Positions 9,190 to 19,017 are shown, numbered from the stretch's first letter. The stretch: 64,000 nt of DNA from an uncultured Corynebacterium sp. (GCF_946221105.1 NZ_CAMICL010000004.1:20324-84323); one strand, 5' to 3'. Notes: a model not told the origin generated them from the sequence alone. Numbers and translations are program-made.

Positions 9190-9846
9190 ATGAGGGAAAC
9201 ATACAACTGCCTCGACCCGCAAAAACGCATCGAAGGTGTGCGCGCGGCCGCCGACGCCGTCCGGGCCGGCCGCTGCGTCGTCCTGCCGACGGACACCGTC
9301 TACGGCATCGGCTGCGACGCCTTCAACAACGACGCCGTGGACACGCTTTTAGCCACCAAGCGCCGCGGCCCGGACATGCCGGTGCCGGTGCTCGTGGGCT
9401 CCTGGGTAACTATTCAAGGGCTCGTGCGCGAGTTCACCGAAACTGCGAAGACGCTGGTGGAGGCGTTTTGGCCGGGCGGGCTGTCCATCGTCGTGCCGGA
9501 GGCGCCGAGCCTGCCGTGGAACCTGGGCGACACGCGCGGCACCGTGCTTCTGCGCATGCCGAACCAGCCGCTGGCGCTCGAGCTTTTGCAGGAAACCGGG
9601 CCGATGGCGGTGTCATCCGCGAACATCTCCGGCAACCCGCCGGCGACCACCGCCACCGAGGCGCGCCAGCAGTTCGGCGACGCCGTGCCGATCTACCTCG
9701 ACGGGGGCACAGCGGAGATCGGGGAGCCGTCCACGATCATCGACATTTCCGGTCCCGCGCCGCGGATCCTGCGCGAGGGGGCGATTTCCGCCGAACGCAT
9801 TGGTCAGGTCTTAGGGCTTGACCCGGAGAGCTTGCGGAGGAAGTAG
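9190..9846 (+). CDS. L-threonylcarbamoyladenylate synthase (Sua5/YwlC/TsaC family)
   Basis: 218 residues. It makes threonylcarbamoyl-AMP from threonine, bicarbonate and ATP for the t6A37 modification of ANN-decoding tRNAs. The YrdC fold shows VLPTDTVYGIGCDA near residue 35, the KRRGPDMPVPVLV region, and SSANISGNPPAT, the nucleotide-binding Ser/Asn motif. It is the short form lacking the C-terminal Sua5 domain. ATG 9190 follows AAGGAGCG. Part of the rho-prfA-prmC-Sua5-wecA gene string. Confidence 0.92.
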   Translation: MRETYNCLDPQKRIEGVRAAADAVRAGRCVVLPTDTVYGIGCDAFNNDAVDTLLATKRRGPDMPVPVLVGSWVTIQGLVREFTETAKTLVEAFWPGGLSIVVPEAPSLPWNLGDTRGTVLLRMPNQPLALELLQETGPMAVSSANISGNPPATTATEARQQFGDAVPIYLDGGTAEIGEPSTIIDISGPAPRILREGAISAERIGQVLGLDPESLRRK

Positions 9847-9852
9847 CCGCCG

Positions 9853-11016
9853 ATGAACGCCTCCGGTGTTCCGCTGCGTGAGCTGGGACTTGTCCTGCTC
9901 GTGGCGGCCGCAGTCACGTACCTGGCCACCGGGCCGGTGCGTTCGATGCTCGTGCGCACGGGCAGGGTGGCGGAGATCCGCCAACGCGACGTGCACACGC
10001 AGCCGACGCCGTCGCTAGGCGGTTTGGCGATGTTCACCGGGTTTTTGGCGGCCTACGCGCTCGCGCAGCAGCTGCCTGCGCTGACCCGCGGGTTCGCGCC
10101 GGTCACCCCCGAGATGACCGCGGTGCTGGTGGGCGGGCTCGCCATCGTGCTGGTCGGCGTGGTGGACGACCTGTACGAGCTGCGCGCGCTGACCAAACTG
10201 ATCGGGCAGTTCGCGGCAGCGATCATCATGACGGCGCTGGGCATCGTCTTCACCGTCTTTTTCGTGCCGTTCGGGGAGGGCACCACGCTCATCCTGGATC
10301 AAGTCCAGGGCACGGTGTTGAGCGCGCTGTTTACGGTTCTGCTCATCAACGCGGTGAACTTCGTCGACGGCATCGACGGGTTGGCTGCGGGCCTGGGCAT
10401 GATCGCGGGCTCTGCGATCCTGATCTACTCGCTGGCAGTGCTGCACGACCAGGGCGGGGCAGTCTCCGCCTACCCGCCGGCGATCATCTGCGCGATCCTG
10501 GTGGGTATCTGCGCGGGCTTTTTGCCCCACAACTTCGAACCGGCGCGCATCTTCATGGGCGACTCCGGAGCGATGCTGATTGGGTTGCTGCTCGCGGCGG
10601 CGTCGATTTCTGCTTCCGGCAAGATCAACATGTCGCTCTACGGAGCGGCCGACCTGGTGGCGCTAGTCAGCCCGATCATCGTGGTGCTGGCGGCGATCGC
10701 CCTGCCGGTGCTGGACCTGGTGTGGGCGGTGATCCGCCGTACCGCGCGCGGGCAGAGCCCGTTTGCCGCGGACGCCGGGCACATCCACCACCGCCTGCTG
10801 CGGCTCGGGCACACTCACCGGCGCACCGTGCTTGTGCTCTACATGTGGGTCTCCGCAGTCGCGTTCGGCGCGGTGAGCTTTTCCGTTGTGCCGTTCAAGG
10901 TCGCGGCGTCGTTAAGCGTGGCGGCGCTTGTAGTTGCGTTTTTGCTCACGCTGGTGCCCTTGGCCAAGGGGAAAATTGGCCCGGCAGGTAGGATGACGCA
11001 CCGTGAAACCGCTTGA
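9853..11016 (+). CDS. Polyprenyl-phosphate GlcNAc-1-phosphate transferase (WecA/MraY family)
   Basis: 387 residues, about 11 membrane helices. It transfers GlcNAc-1-phosphate to decaprenyl phosphate; in mycolic-acid bacteria this starts the arabinogalactan linker. Signature motifs are the Mg-binding VVDDLYELRALTK, NFVDGIDGLAAGLG, FMGDSGAMLIG, and the His-rich HIHHRLLRLGH characteristic of WecA rather than MraY. It begins 6 nt after the Sua5-family gene (RBS GGAGGAAG) and overlaps the next gene by 14 nt. Confidence 0.92.
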   Translation: MNASGVPLRELGLVLLVAAAVTYLATGPVRSMLVRTGRVAEIRQRDVHTQPTPSLGGLAMFTGFLAAYALAQQLPALTRGFAPVTPEMTAVLVGGLAIVLVGVVDDLYELRALTKLIGQFAAAIIMTALGIVFTVFFVPFGEGTTLILDQVQGTVLSALFTVLLINAVNFVDGIDGLAAGLGMIAGSAILIYSLAVLHDQGGAVSAYPPAIICAILVGICAGFLPHNFEPARIFMGDSGAMLIGLLLAAASISASGKINMSLYGAADLVALVSPIIVVLAAIALPVLDLVWAVIRRTARGQSPFAADAGHIHHRLLRLGHTHRRTVLVLYMWVSAVAFGAVSFSVVPFKVAASLSVAALVVAFLLTLVPLAKGKIGPAGRMTHRETA

Positions 11017-11440
11017 AGTCAACGACGCTAACTCCATGTCCGACCACCGCAAGCCGCTGGTGCGAGCCCTCAAAGTGGCGAGCTGGGCGCTCGTGGTGCT
11101 CACCGTGGTCGCGCTGATGGGTTGGGGCGCGGCGCGCGACCTGCCCGGCATCTGGGCCGCGCTGATGGGGGTCGCCGTAGGCGGAAGTTTCGTGCTGCTG
11201 ACCGCCGTGACCGTGTTGGCCACCTCGAACTCCTCGCCGAACGCCACGATGGCGATCGTGCTCGGCGGGTGGCTGCTCAAAATGGGCGTGCTGGTGCTGT
11301 TTTTCCTGTGGATCCGCGGCTACGACTTCTACGACCACCAGGCGTTCGGCATCACCACGATGGCAGCGCTGGTTGTTGCTTTGGGCGCTGAGACTTGGGG
11401 CCTGATCACCACCCGCACCACCTACCTGGATGAGGTGTAG
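11003..11440 (+). CDS. AtpI-like small membrane protein
   Basis: 145 residues with four hydrophobic segments and no soluble domain. It lies directly before the ATP synthase genes, where actinobacteria carry AtpI-like proteins thought to help assemble the c-ring or supply Mg; the role is inferred from position. GTG 11003 overlaps wecA by 14 nt and has a weak AGG-containing site. An internal ATG at 11036 is an alternative start. It is probably co-transcribed with wecA, since a new promoter precedes atpB. Confidence 0.7.
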   Translation: MKPLEVNDANSMSDHRKPLVRALKVASWALVVLTVVALMGWGAARDLPGIWAALMGVAVGGSFVLLTAVTVLATSNSSPNATMAIVLGGWLLKMGVLVLFFLWIRGYDFYDHQAFGITTMAALVVALGAETWGLITTRTTYLDEV

Positions 11441-11789
11441 GCGCAACCTGTGACAGACCTAACAGACGCGCGAAAACGCGTCGTAGCTGGGTAGTTGCGG
11501 TTTTTGGGGGGCTGGGGTGGCGAGTCGGGGGGACAACTGCACAGGTAAAACCTACTTTGCGCGGGTGGCCTGTTAGGATTACCGCTGGGTTTGTTCCGAG
11601 TCGATATTAACCCTCGTAAGCAGGGGAAACCGGCGCAAGAACGACATCCCCTGCCCCCGCGGAAGCAGATGTGCGACGGAGTCCGCCGCGGAGGCAGTCT
11701 TTGTTGAAGACGTCCATCGCACCGCGCACCGAGCGCATCGGGGCGCGGCCCGAGAACGGGAGAGAACGCTGAGCGTTACAACTTTGGCC
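11441..11789 (+). promoter_or_regulatory. atp operon promoter region and long leader
   Basis: A 349-bp gap without a gene. TGT-TAGGAT (11571-11579) is an extended -10 box, giving a leader of about 200 nt before atpB. Upstream, GACGCG-CGAAAA-CGCGTC (11465-11482) forms a 6-bp stem that may end wecA transcription weakly, although no T-run follows directly. Confidence 0.5.
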
Positions 11790-12584
11790 ATGAAGGGTGA
11801 ATTCCACGCACCTTCGCTTGGTCCAGAATTTTTCCCGGGGCAGACGTACGGCCAGCTCATTGGCGAAGACTTCGCTAATGGGTGGTTCGCACTCGATCGC
11901 ATCATGCTCGTCCGCCTCTTCATGGCGGCGATTTTGGTGCTCCTCTTTGTTATTGCCTTCCGGAACCCGAAGCTGGTTCCCAAAGGCCTGCAGAATGTCG
12001 CCGAGATCGGTGTCGATTTCGTCCGCGTGAACATCGCGGAAGACACGCTGGGGAAGAAGGACGGCAAGCGGTTCCTGCCGCTGCTGTGCACCATCTTCTT
12101 CACCACGCTGTTCATGAACGTCGCAACGATCATCCCGGGCCTGAACATCTCGCCTAACGCACGTATCGGCATGCCGATCGTCATGGCGGTTGCGGCCTAC
12201 ATCGCGATGATCTACGCCGGCGTGAAGCGCTACGGCATCGCTTTCTTCAAGCACTCGACCGTGATCCCCGGCCTTCCGCCGCTGCTCCACCTCCTGGTGG
12301 TGCCGATCGAGTTCTTCTCGACGTTTATTCTGCGTCCGGTCACCCTGGCACTTCGTCTTATGGCGAACTTCCTGGCTGGCCACATCATTCTCGTCCTGCT
12401 GTACTCCGCCACGAACTTCTTCTTCTGGCAGCTGAACGCATGGACGGCAGTGAGTGGCCTGACCCTCATCGCAGCACTGCTGTTCACCGCATACGAGTTG
12501 ATCATCATCTTCCTGCAGGCGTACATCTTCGCTCTGCTGACTGCGGTGTACATCGAGCTGTCGCTGCACGCGGATGCGCACTAA
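11790..12584 (+). CDS. atpB: ATP synthase Fo subunit a
   Basis: 264 residues, an integral membrane protein forming the proton half-channels against the c-ring. The essential arginine is in the conserved helix RPVTLALRLMANFLAGH. ATG 11790 is preferred over the in-frame TTG at 11784 because MKGEFHAPSL matches the family N-terminus. First gene of atpBEFHAGDC. Confidence 0.95.
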   Translation: MKGEFHAPSLGPEFFPGQTYGQLIGEDFANGWFALDRIMLVRLFMAAILVLLFVIAFRNPKLVPKGLQNVAEIGVDFVRVNIAEDTLGKKDGKRFLPLLCTIFFTTLFMNVATIIPGLNISPNARIGMPIVMAVAAYIAMIYAGVKRYGIAFFKHSTVIPGLPPLLHLLVVPIEFFSTFILRPVTLALRLMANFLAGHIILVLLYSATNFFFWQLNAWTAVSGLTLIAALLFTAYELIIIFLQAYIFALLTAVYIELSLHADAH

Positions 12585-12681
12585 CAAAGCGCGACCACAC
12601 GGCCAACTGAATAACCCCACCATCTGTCACTCGCTCACCCGCAGACCGCGGGGGAGCACCTAGAAAGGGAACGACTTTCAC

Positions 12682-12927
12682 ATGAACGACATCATTCTTG
12701 CTCAGGCAGCGGAGACCGTGAACCGCTACGAGGGTCTCGGCACCATCGGCTACGGCCTCGCAACCATCGGCCCGGGCATCGGCATCGGCATGCTCGTCGG
12801 CAAGACCGTCGAGGGCATGGCTCGCCAGCCGGAGATGGCTGGCCAGCTGCGCACCACCATGTTCCTGGGTATCGCCTTCGTCGAGGCGCTTGCCCTGATC
12901 GGCCTCGTCGCCGGCTTCCTGTTCTAA
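12682..12927 (+). CDS. atpE: ATP synthase Fo subunit c
   Basis: 81 residues, two-helix proteolipid of the rotor ring. The first helix is Gly-rich (GYGLATIGPGIGIGMLVG), the loop has ARQPE, and the second helix carries the proton-binding Glu in GIAFVEALALIGLV. A strong GAAAGGGAACG site precedes the ATG. The 97-nt gap after atpB includes a small hairpin, CCCGC-AGAC-CGCGGG, just ahead of the RBS; it may help set the high c-subunit yield. Confidence 0.96.
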   Translation: MNDIILAQAAETVNRYEGLGTIGYGLATIGPGIGIGMLVGKTVEGMARQPEMAGQLRTTMFLGIAFVEALALIGLVAGFLF

Positions 12928-12973
12928 AAACACGAACGAGTAACCCGTCCATTTTTTAGATCAGGAGCAACCA

Positions 12974-13546
12974 ATGACTAACGTCACTGCATTCCTCGCT
13001 GCCGCAGAGGCAAGCGAGAAGCTGCCGCTGGAGAAGGAACCGTCCATTCTCCTTCCGGCCGCGTACGACGTGGTTTGGTCTCTTGTCGTTTTCATCATCG
13101 TCGGCCTACTTTTTGCGAAGTACGTCATTCCGAAGTTCCAGGAAGTGCTGGCGGAGCGCGAAGACCGAATCAAGGGTGGCATCGAGCGTGCTGAGGTCGC
13201 CCAAAAGGAAGCCAAGGCTGCCCTGGAGAAGAACAACGCCGAGCTTGCGGAGGCGCGCCACGAGGCCGCTGAGATCCGTGAAGCCGCCCGCGCCCGCGGC
13301 AAGGAGATCGAGGCTGAGTCTCGTGCCCGTGCCGAGGAAGAGGCCCGCCGCATCATCGCCTCCGGCGAGAAGCAGCTGCAGGCCTCCCGCGAGGAGGTTG
13401 TCGCTGAGCTGCGCAACGAGATGGGCCAGAACTCCATCTCGCTGGCTGAGCGTCTGCTGGGCACCGAGCTGTCGGATTCGACCCGCCGCTCGAACACGAT
13501 CGACGAGTTCCTGAGCGAGCTCGACCGCGTGTCGACGAGGAAGTAG
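12974..13546 (+). CDS. atpF: ATP synthase Fo subunit b
   Basis: 190 residues. One membrane helix near residues 32-52 (VVWSLVVFIIVGLLF) is followed by a long charged coiled coil (Glu/Ala/Arg heptads), forming the peripheral stalk. RBS TCAGGAGCAACC. The start of atpH lies 5 nt downstream. Confidence 0.95.
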   Translation: MTNVTAFLAAAEASEKLPLEKEPSILLPAAYDVVWSLVVFIIVGLLFAKYVIPKFQEVLAEREDRIKGGIERAEVAQKEAKAALEKNNAELAEARHEAAEIREAARARGKEIEAESRARAEEEARRIIASGEKQLQASREEVVAELRNEMGQNSISLAERLLGTELSDSTRRSNTIDEFLSELDRVSTRK

Positions 13547-13551
13547 GCGAG

Positions 13552-14385
13552 ATGAAGGCAGCTAGTCGCGAAGCACAGTCGCACGTTACGGGCAAGCTCG
13601 AAGAGCTGATCCGGAACGCCGACAATTCCGTCGCCGTGGCTGCGCAGATCGGAACCGAGCTGTTCCTCACCGTGGACCAGCTCGACACCGAGCGCGCGCT
13701 GCGTATCGCCGTGGCCGACACGTCGCTGGAGTCCTCGCAGCGCGAGGGCATCATCCGCGACGTCTTCGGCAACAAGGTCGCGGAGCCCACCTTGAACATC
13801 CTCACCGCTGCGGCGCAGCAGGAGTGGTCGACCCCGCGCGAGTTCCGCGCCGGTCTGGTCAACCTCGGCCGTCACACGCTGGAGCTGGGTGCCAAGGAGC
13901 AGGGCCAGCTGGAGCAGGTGGAAAACGAGCTGTACCAGCTCTCCACGCTGCTCGAGGGGGAGAAGGAGCTGACCCAGCTGCTCTCCGACCGCACCGCGAC
14001 CCCGGCGCAGAAGCGCGGACTGTTGGCTAGCGTGATTTACGGCAAGGTGACGATGTTCACCGAGGCACTGGCATTGCAGGTTATCGGCCGCCCCCACCAC
14101 AACCCCGTCGACGACTTGGCCGAGCTGGCCGCGGGCGTCGCGGAGCTGCGTGGCAAGGCTGTCGCACGCGTGAAGGCCGCTGAGGCACTCAGCGACACCC
14201 AGCGCGATGCACTGGCCCGCAAGCTGGAGCAGATTTACGGTCGCGAGATGGCCATCCACTCTGAGGTTGACCCCAGCCTCCTCGGCGGAATGGTTGTCCG
14301 TGTGGGCGATGAGGTCATCGACGGTTCGACGCGCGGGAAGATTACCCGCCTTCGCACCGACATGGCGGCCCAGGCGACCAAATAG
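13552..14385 (+). CDS. atpH: ATP synthase F1 subunit delta
   Basis: 277 residues, longer than the ~180 aa delta of Gram-negatives but usual for corynebacteria, with an extra N-terminal helical section. The conserved C-terminal part is present (HSEVDPSLLGGMVVRVGDEVIDGSTRGKI). It links the b stalk to the top of F1. Not fused to b, unlike the mycobacterial b-delta protein. Confidence 0.94.
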   Translation: MKAASREAQSHVTGKLEELIRNADNSVAVAAQIGTELFLTVDQLDTERALRIAVADTSLESSQREGIIRDVFGNKVAEPTLNILTAAAQQEWSTPREFRAGLVNLGRHTLELGAKEQGQLEQVENELYQLSTLLEGEKELTQLLSDRTATPAQKRGLLASVIYGKVTMFTEALALQVIGRPHHNPVDDLAELAAGVAELRGKAVARVKAAEALSDTQRDALARKLEQIYGREMAIHSEVDPSLLGGMVVRVGDEVIDGSTRGKITRLRTDMAAQATK

Positions 14386-14426
14386 AAAACAACATGCTGG
14401 AAGAAACTACCGAGAGCAGGAAGAAC

Positions 14427-16058
14427 ATGGCGGAGCTGACGATCTCCTCCGATGAGATCCGTAGCGCGATAGCGAACTACACCTCGAGCTACTCCGCGGA
14501 GGCCTCCCGTGAGGAGGTCGGCGTGGTGACTTCGGCTGCAGATGGTATTGCCCAGGTTTCCGGGCTGCCAGGTTGCATGACGAATGAGCTGCTCGAGTTC
14601 CCGAACGGCGTCATTGGCGTCGCACAGAACCTCGAGACCGACTCCATCGGTGTCGTGGTGCTGGGTAATTTTGAGACCCTTTCCGAGGGCGACGAAGTCA
14701 AGCGAACGGGCGAGGTTCTCTCGATCCCGGTCGGCGAGAACTTCCTCGGCCGCGTGATCAACCCCCTGGGCCAGCCGATTGACGGCCTGGGCCCCATCGA
14801 GTCCAACGAAGAGCGTGCCCTGGAGCTCCAGGCCGCAGGCGTGCTCGACCGCCAGCCGGTCGAGGAGCCGCTGCAGACCGGCCTGAAGGCGATCGACGCC
14901 ATGACGCCGATCGGCCGCGGCCAGCGCCAGCTCATCATTGGCGACCGCAAGACCGGCAAGACCGCAGTCTGCATCGACACCATCCTCAACCAGAAGGAAT
15001 TCTGGGAGACCGGTGACCCGTCGAAGCAGGTGCGCTGCATCTACGTCGCCGTCGGCCAGAAGGGCTCCACCATTGCTGGTGTGCGCCAGACTCTGGAGGA
15101 GGCCGGTGCACTGGAGTACACCACCATCGTGGCAGCTCCGGCGTCCGACTCCGCCGGCTTCAAGTGGCTGGCGCCGTTCTCCGGTGCCGCCCTGGGCCAG
15201 CACTGGATGTACCAGGGCAAGCACGTCCTGGTGATCTACGATGACCTGACCAAGCAGGCCGAGGCGTACCGTGCCATCTCCCTGCTGCTGCGCCGCCCGC
15301 CGGGCCGCGAGGCATACCCGGGCGATGTGTTCTACCTGCACTCCCGTCTGCTGGAGCGTGCCGCCAAGCTCAACGACGAGCTCGGCGCTGGCTCCCTGAC
15401 CGCGCTGCCGATCATCGAGACGAAGGCGAACGACGTGGGCGCCTTCATTCCGACCAACGTCATCTCGATTACCGACGGCCAGGTCTTCCTGCAGTCCGAC
15501 CTCTTCAACCAGGGCGTGCGCCCGGCTATCGACGTGGGTATCTCCGTGTCCCGTGTCGGTGGCGCCGCGCAGACCAAGGGCATGAAGAAGGTTGCCGGTA
15601 ACCTCCGTCTGGACCTCGCCGCATACCGCGACCTGGAGGCCTTCGCGGCCTTCGCGTCCGACCTCGACTCCGCTTCCAAGAAGCAGCTCGAGCGCGGCCA
15701 GCGTCTGGTGGAGCTGCTGAAGCAGTCCGAGAACTCTCCGCAGGCAGTCGAGTACCAGATCGTGTCGATCTGGTCCGCGAACGAGGGCGTTTTCGACGTC
15801 GTTCCCGTCGAGGACGTTCGCCGCTACGAGGCAGAGCTGCACGAGGCCATCCGCGCCAACGCTCCGCAGGTCTACGACCAGATTGCGGGCGGCAAGCAGC
15901 TTGACGACGACTCCCAGGCCGCGATCCTGCGCGTCAACGAGGACCTGGCCCGCAACTTCCAGGCATCCTCCGGCGAGCGCATCGTCCGCGAGGCCGAGGC
16001 GGAGCCGCTCGACTCCAAGCACGTGGCCAAGAACCAGCTCAACGTCAGCCGCTCCTAG
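14427..16058 (+). CDS. atpA: ATP synthase F1 subunit alpha
   Basis: 543 residues, non-catalytic nucleotide-binding subunit. The P-loop is GDRKTGKTAV, with the family signature SVSRVGGAAQTKGMKK near residue 370. ATG 14427 is preceded by GAGCAGGAAG; the in-frame ATG at 14394 has no ribosome binding site and would add a non-conserved extension. Confidence 0.97.
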   Translation: MAELTISSDEIRSAIANYTSSYSAEASREEVGVVTSAADGIAQVSGLPGCMTNELLEFPNGVIGVAQNLETDSIGVVVLGNFETLSEGDEVKRTGEVLSIPVGENFLGRVINPLGQPIDGLGPIESNEERALELQAAGVLDRQPVEEPLQTGLKAIDAMTPIGRGQRQLIIGDRKTGKTAVCIDTILNQKEFWETGDPSKQVRCIYVAVGQKGSTIAGVRQTLEEAGALEYTTIVAAPASDSAGFKWLAPFSGAALGQHWMYQGKHVLVIYDDLTKQAEAYRAISLLLRRPPGREAYPGDVFYLHSRLLERAAKLNDELGAGSLTALPIIETKANDVGAFIPTNVISITDGQVFLQSDLFNQGVRPAIDVGISVSRVGGAAQTKGMKKVAGNLRLDLAAYRDLEAFAAFASDLDSASKKQLERGQRLVELLKQSENSPQAVEYQIVSIWSANEGVFDVVPVEDVRRYEAELHEAIRANAPQVYDQIAGGKQLDDDSQAAILRVNEDLARNFQASSGERIVREAEAEPLDSKHVAKNQLNVSRS

Positions 16059-16109
16059 ACCGCGTGAAACGCGACTAGGACTACTACATAAAGGAAGGGA
16101 GGAAACACC

Positions 16110-17078
16110 ATGGCAACGCTTCGCGAATTGCGCGACCGCATCAGGTCCGTCAACTCAACGAAGAAAATCACGAAGGCCCAGGAGCTGATCGCCACCGCGC
16201 AGATCACCAAGGCCCAGCAGCGCGTCGAGGCGGCTAAGCCGTACGCCGACGAGCTGAAAGACGTCATGGAACGCCTCGCGTCCGCGAGCTCCCTGGCCCA
16301 CCCCATGCTCCACGAGCGTGAGAACGGCCGGGTCGCGGCAATCCTCGTGGTCACCTCTGACCGCGGTATGGCCGGCGGTTACAACCACAACGTCCTGAAG
16401 AAGGCGGCGCAGCTGGAGCGCATGCTCACCGATGCCGGGTACGAGGTAGTCCGCTACGTCACCGGCAACAAGGGTGTCACGCACTTCAGGTTCCGCGACA
16501 TGGATGTTGAGGGTTCTTGGACCGGGTTCTCGCAGCAGCCGTCGTGGGATGACACCCACGGCGTGCGCCACCAGATCATCGACGGCTACATGGCAGGCTC
16601 CGAGTCCTCGGTGCCGCTGCATGTCGACGGTGCCGAAGGTGGTTCCGTGCGCGGCTTCGACGTCGTGCACGTTGTCTACACCGAGTTCGTCTCCATGCTG
16701 TCGCAAGAGGCGCGGGTCACCCAGCTCCTGCCGATTGAGCCGGTGCTGGAGGAGTTCAAGTACGAGCAGCAAGACATGCTGACCACTTCCGGCGATGTCC
16801 GCCCGGACATGAACTTCGAGCCCGACGCCGACACGCTGATGGAAGAGCTGCTTCCGGTGTACGTCTCCAGGTTGCTCTACTCGATCTTCCTGGAGTCCGC
16901 TGCAGCGGAATCGGCATCGCGCCGTACGGCTATGAAGAACGCGACGGACAACGCTACGGAGCTGGCTAACGACCTGTCCCGTGAAGCTAACCAAGCCCGT
17001 CAGGCAAAGATCACCCAGGAAATCACCGAGATTATCGGCGGCGCTGGCGCGCTGTCCGGTAGTGGAGAAAGTGACTAA
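16110..17078 (+). CDS. atpG: ATP synthase F1 subunit gamma
   Basis: 322 residues, the central rotor shaft. The N-terminal helix (LRELRDRIRSVNSTKKITKA) and C-terminal helix (ASRRTAMKNATDNATELAND) form the antiparallel coiled coil. Strong RBS AAGGAAGGGAGG. Follows atpA after 51 nt and atpD begins 3 nt later. Confidence 0.97.
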   Translation: MATLRELRDRIRSVNSTKKITKAQELIATAQITKAQQRVEAAKPYADELKDVMERLASASSLAHPMLHERENGRVAAILVVTSDRGMAGGYNHNVLKKAAQLERMLTDAGYEVVRYVTGNKGVTHFRFRDMDVEGSWTGFSQQPSWDDTHGVRHQIIDGYMAGSESSVPLHVDGAEGGSVRGFDVVHVVYTEFVSMLSQEARVTQLLPIEPVLEEFKYEQQDMLTTSGDVRPDMNFEPDADTLMEELLPVYVSRLLYSIFLESAAAESASRRTAMKNATDNATELANDLSREANQARQAKITQEITEIIGGAGALSGSGESD

Positions 17079-17081
17079 ATC

Positions 17082-18593
17082 ATGACTACTGCTCACTCTT
17101 TTGATGAGCGCAACGACGAGCTGGCGGGTGCGGCTTCTGAGACCGACACCGCACCGGCTCAGGTCGAGAACACTCAGAACCCGCGCGGTTCTGAGAACGG
17201 CCGCGTCGTTCGCGTCATCGGCGCAGTCGTCGACGTGGAGTTCCCGCGTGGCGAGCTGCCCGCTCTGTACAACGCGCTCGAGGTCGACATCGACCTCGGC
17301 GAGATGTCCAAGACCATCGTGCTCGAGGTCGCCCAGTTCCTGGGTGACAACCTCGTGCGCACCATCGCCATGGCGCCGACCGACGGCCTCGTCCGCGGCG
17401 CCAAGGTGGCGGACTCCGGCAACCCGATCTCCGTGCCGGTGGGCGACCAGGTGAAGGGCCACGTGTTCAACGCGCTCGGCCAGTGCCTGGACGACCCGTC
17501 GGTGGGCGAGACCGGCGAGCGCTGGGGCATCCACCGCGAGCCGCCGGCGTTCAAGGACCTCGAGGGTAAGACCGAGATCCTGGAGACCGGCATTAAGGTC
17601 ATCGACCTGCTCACCCCGTACGTCAAGGGCGGCAAGATCGGCCTGTTCGGCGGCGCTGGCGTGGGCAAGACCGTGCTGATCCAGGAGATGATTACGCGTA
17701 TTGCTCGCGAGTTCTCCGGTACCTCGGTCTTCGCCGGCGTCGGCGAGCGCACCCGTGAGGGCACCGACCTGTTCCTCGAGATGGAGGACATGGGCGTGCT
17801 GCAGGATACTGCGCTTGTCTTCGGCCAGATGGATGAGCCGCCAGGGGTCCGCATGCGCGTGGCCCTGTCCGGTCTGACCATGGCGGAGTACTTCCGCGAT
17901 GAGCAGAACCAGGACGTGCTGCTGTTCATCGACAACATCTTCCGCTTCACCCAGGCCGGTTCCGAGGTGTCGACCCTGCTGGGCCGCATGCCTTCCGCCG
18001 TGGGCTACCAGCCGACCCTGGCCGACGAGATGGGTGTGCTCCAGGAGCGCATTACCTCGACCAAGGGCCGTTCGATTACGTCGCTGCAGGCCGTGTACGT
18101 GCCGGCGGACGACTACACCGACCCGGCTCCGGCCACCACCTTCGCCCACCTCGACGCGACCACCGAGCTTTCCCGTTCGATCGCGTCGAAGGGCATCTAC
18201 CCGGCCGTGGACCCGCTGACCTCCACGTCTCGTATTCTCGAGCCGGGCATCGTCGGCGAGCGCCACTATGCGGTCGCGCAGAAGGTGATCGGTATTCTGC
18301 AGAAGAACAAGGAGCTGCAGGACATCATCGCCATCCTCGGTATGGACGAGCTGTCCGAGGAAGACAAGATCACCGTGCAGCGCGCACGTAAGATCCAGCG
18401 TTTCCTGGGCCAGAACTTCTTCGTCGCGAAGAAGTTCACCGGCGACGAGGGCTCCTACGTGCCGCTCGAGGAGACGATCGACGCGTTCGACCGTCTCTGC
18501 GAAGGCGAGTTCGACCACTACCCGGAGCAGGCCTTCAACGGCCTTGGCGGTCTGGACGACGTCGAGGCTGCGTACAAGAAGCTGCAGGCGTAG
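17082..18593 (+). CDS. atpD: ATP synthase F1 subunit beta (catalytic)
   Basis: 503 residues. P-loop GGAGVGKTVL, the catalytic Glu in GVGERTREGTDL, and the DELSEED loop (MDELSEEDK). It has about 40 extra, poorly conserved N-terminal residues before NGRVVRVIGAVVDVEF compared with E. coli; the single ATG with GGAGAAAG upstream supports this start. Confidence 0.97.
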   Translation: MTTAHSFDERNDELAGAASETDTAPAQVENTQNPRGSENGRVVRVIGAVVDVEFPRGELPALYNALEVDIDLGEMSKTIVLEVAQFLGDNLVRTIAMAPTDGLVRGAKVADSGNPISVPVGDQVKGHVFNALGQCLDDPSVGETGERWGIHREPPAFKDLEGKTEILETGIKVIDLLTPYVKGGKIGLFGGAGVGKTVLIQEMITRIAREFSGTSVFAGVGERTREGTDLFLEMEDMGVLQDTALVFGQMDEPPGVRMRVALSGLTMAEYFRDEQNQDVLLFIDNIFRFTQAGSEVSTLLGRMPSAVGYQPTLADEMGVLQERITSTKGRSITSLQAVYVPADDYTDPAPATTFAHLDATTELSRSIASKGIYPAVDPLTSTSRILEPGIVGERHYAVAQKVIGILQKNKELQDIIAILGMDELSEEDKITVQRARKIQRFLGQNFFVAKKFTGDEGSYVPLEETIDAFDRLCEGEFDHYPEQAFNGLGGLDDVEAAYKKLQA

Positions 18594-18604
18594 GAGGGTA
18601 GAAG

Positions 18605-18973
18605 ATGGCTGAACTTACCGCTCAACTGGTCGCGGTGGACCGCATGCTCTGGAAAGGCCAGGCAAGCATCGTCACCGCCCAGACCACGGAGGGTGAGATC
18701 GGCATCCTTCCTGGCCACGAGCCGCTCCTTGGCCAGCTCAAGGACAACGGTGTGGTGACCATCCGCCCGACTGACGGCGAGCGCATCGTCGCCGCTGTCC
18801 AGGGTGGGTTCCTGTCCGTTGTGGGCGACAAGGTGACCATCTTGGCCGACTACGCGATCTTCGCCGACGAGGTTGACACCGCTGATGCGGAGTCCCACCT
18901 CCACGACGAGGACAGCGTTGTCAAGGCACGTTCCGAGGCGGAGCTCGCCGCGGTTCGCCGCAAGAGCCAGTAG
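18605..18973 (+). CDS. atpC: ATP synthase F1 subunit epsilon
   Basis: 122 residues. The beta-sandwich domain is recognisable (GEIGILPGHEPLL). The C-terminal helical domain is short, ending AAVRRKSQ. RBS GGAGGG. Last gene of the operon, followed by a terminator. Confidence 0.95.
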   Translation: MAELTAQLVAVDRMLWKGQASIVTAQTTEGEIGILPGHEPLLGQLKDNGVVTIRPTDGERIVAAVQGGFLSVVGDKVTILADYAIFADEVDTADAESHLHDEDSVVKARSEAELAAVRRKSQ

Positions 18974-19017
18974 AACGTCTCTGGCAAGGAAGGCATAGAC
19001 GCCGACCGCCACGAACG

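Noticed and set aside
11465..11482. Hairpin GACGCG-N6-CGCGTC after the AtpI-like gene as a terminator
   Set aside because: Short stem and no immediate T-run; kept only as a note in the promoter entry.
14394..14426. Upstream ATG of atpA
   Set aside because: No ribosome binding site and adds 11 non-conserved residues; ATG 14427 has a good one.
16155..18518. 787-codon open frame on the minus strand across atpG-atpD
   Set aside because: Shadow of the strongly conserved atp genes; high-GC codon use leaves the antisense frame open.
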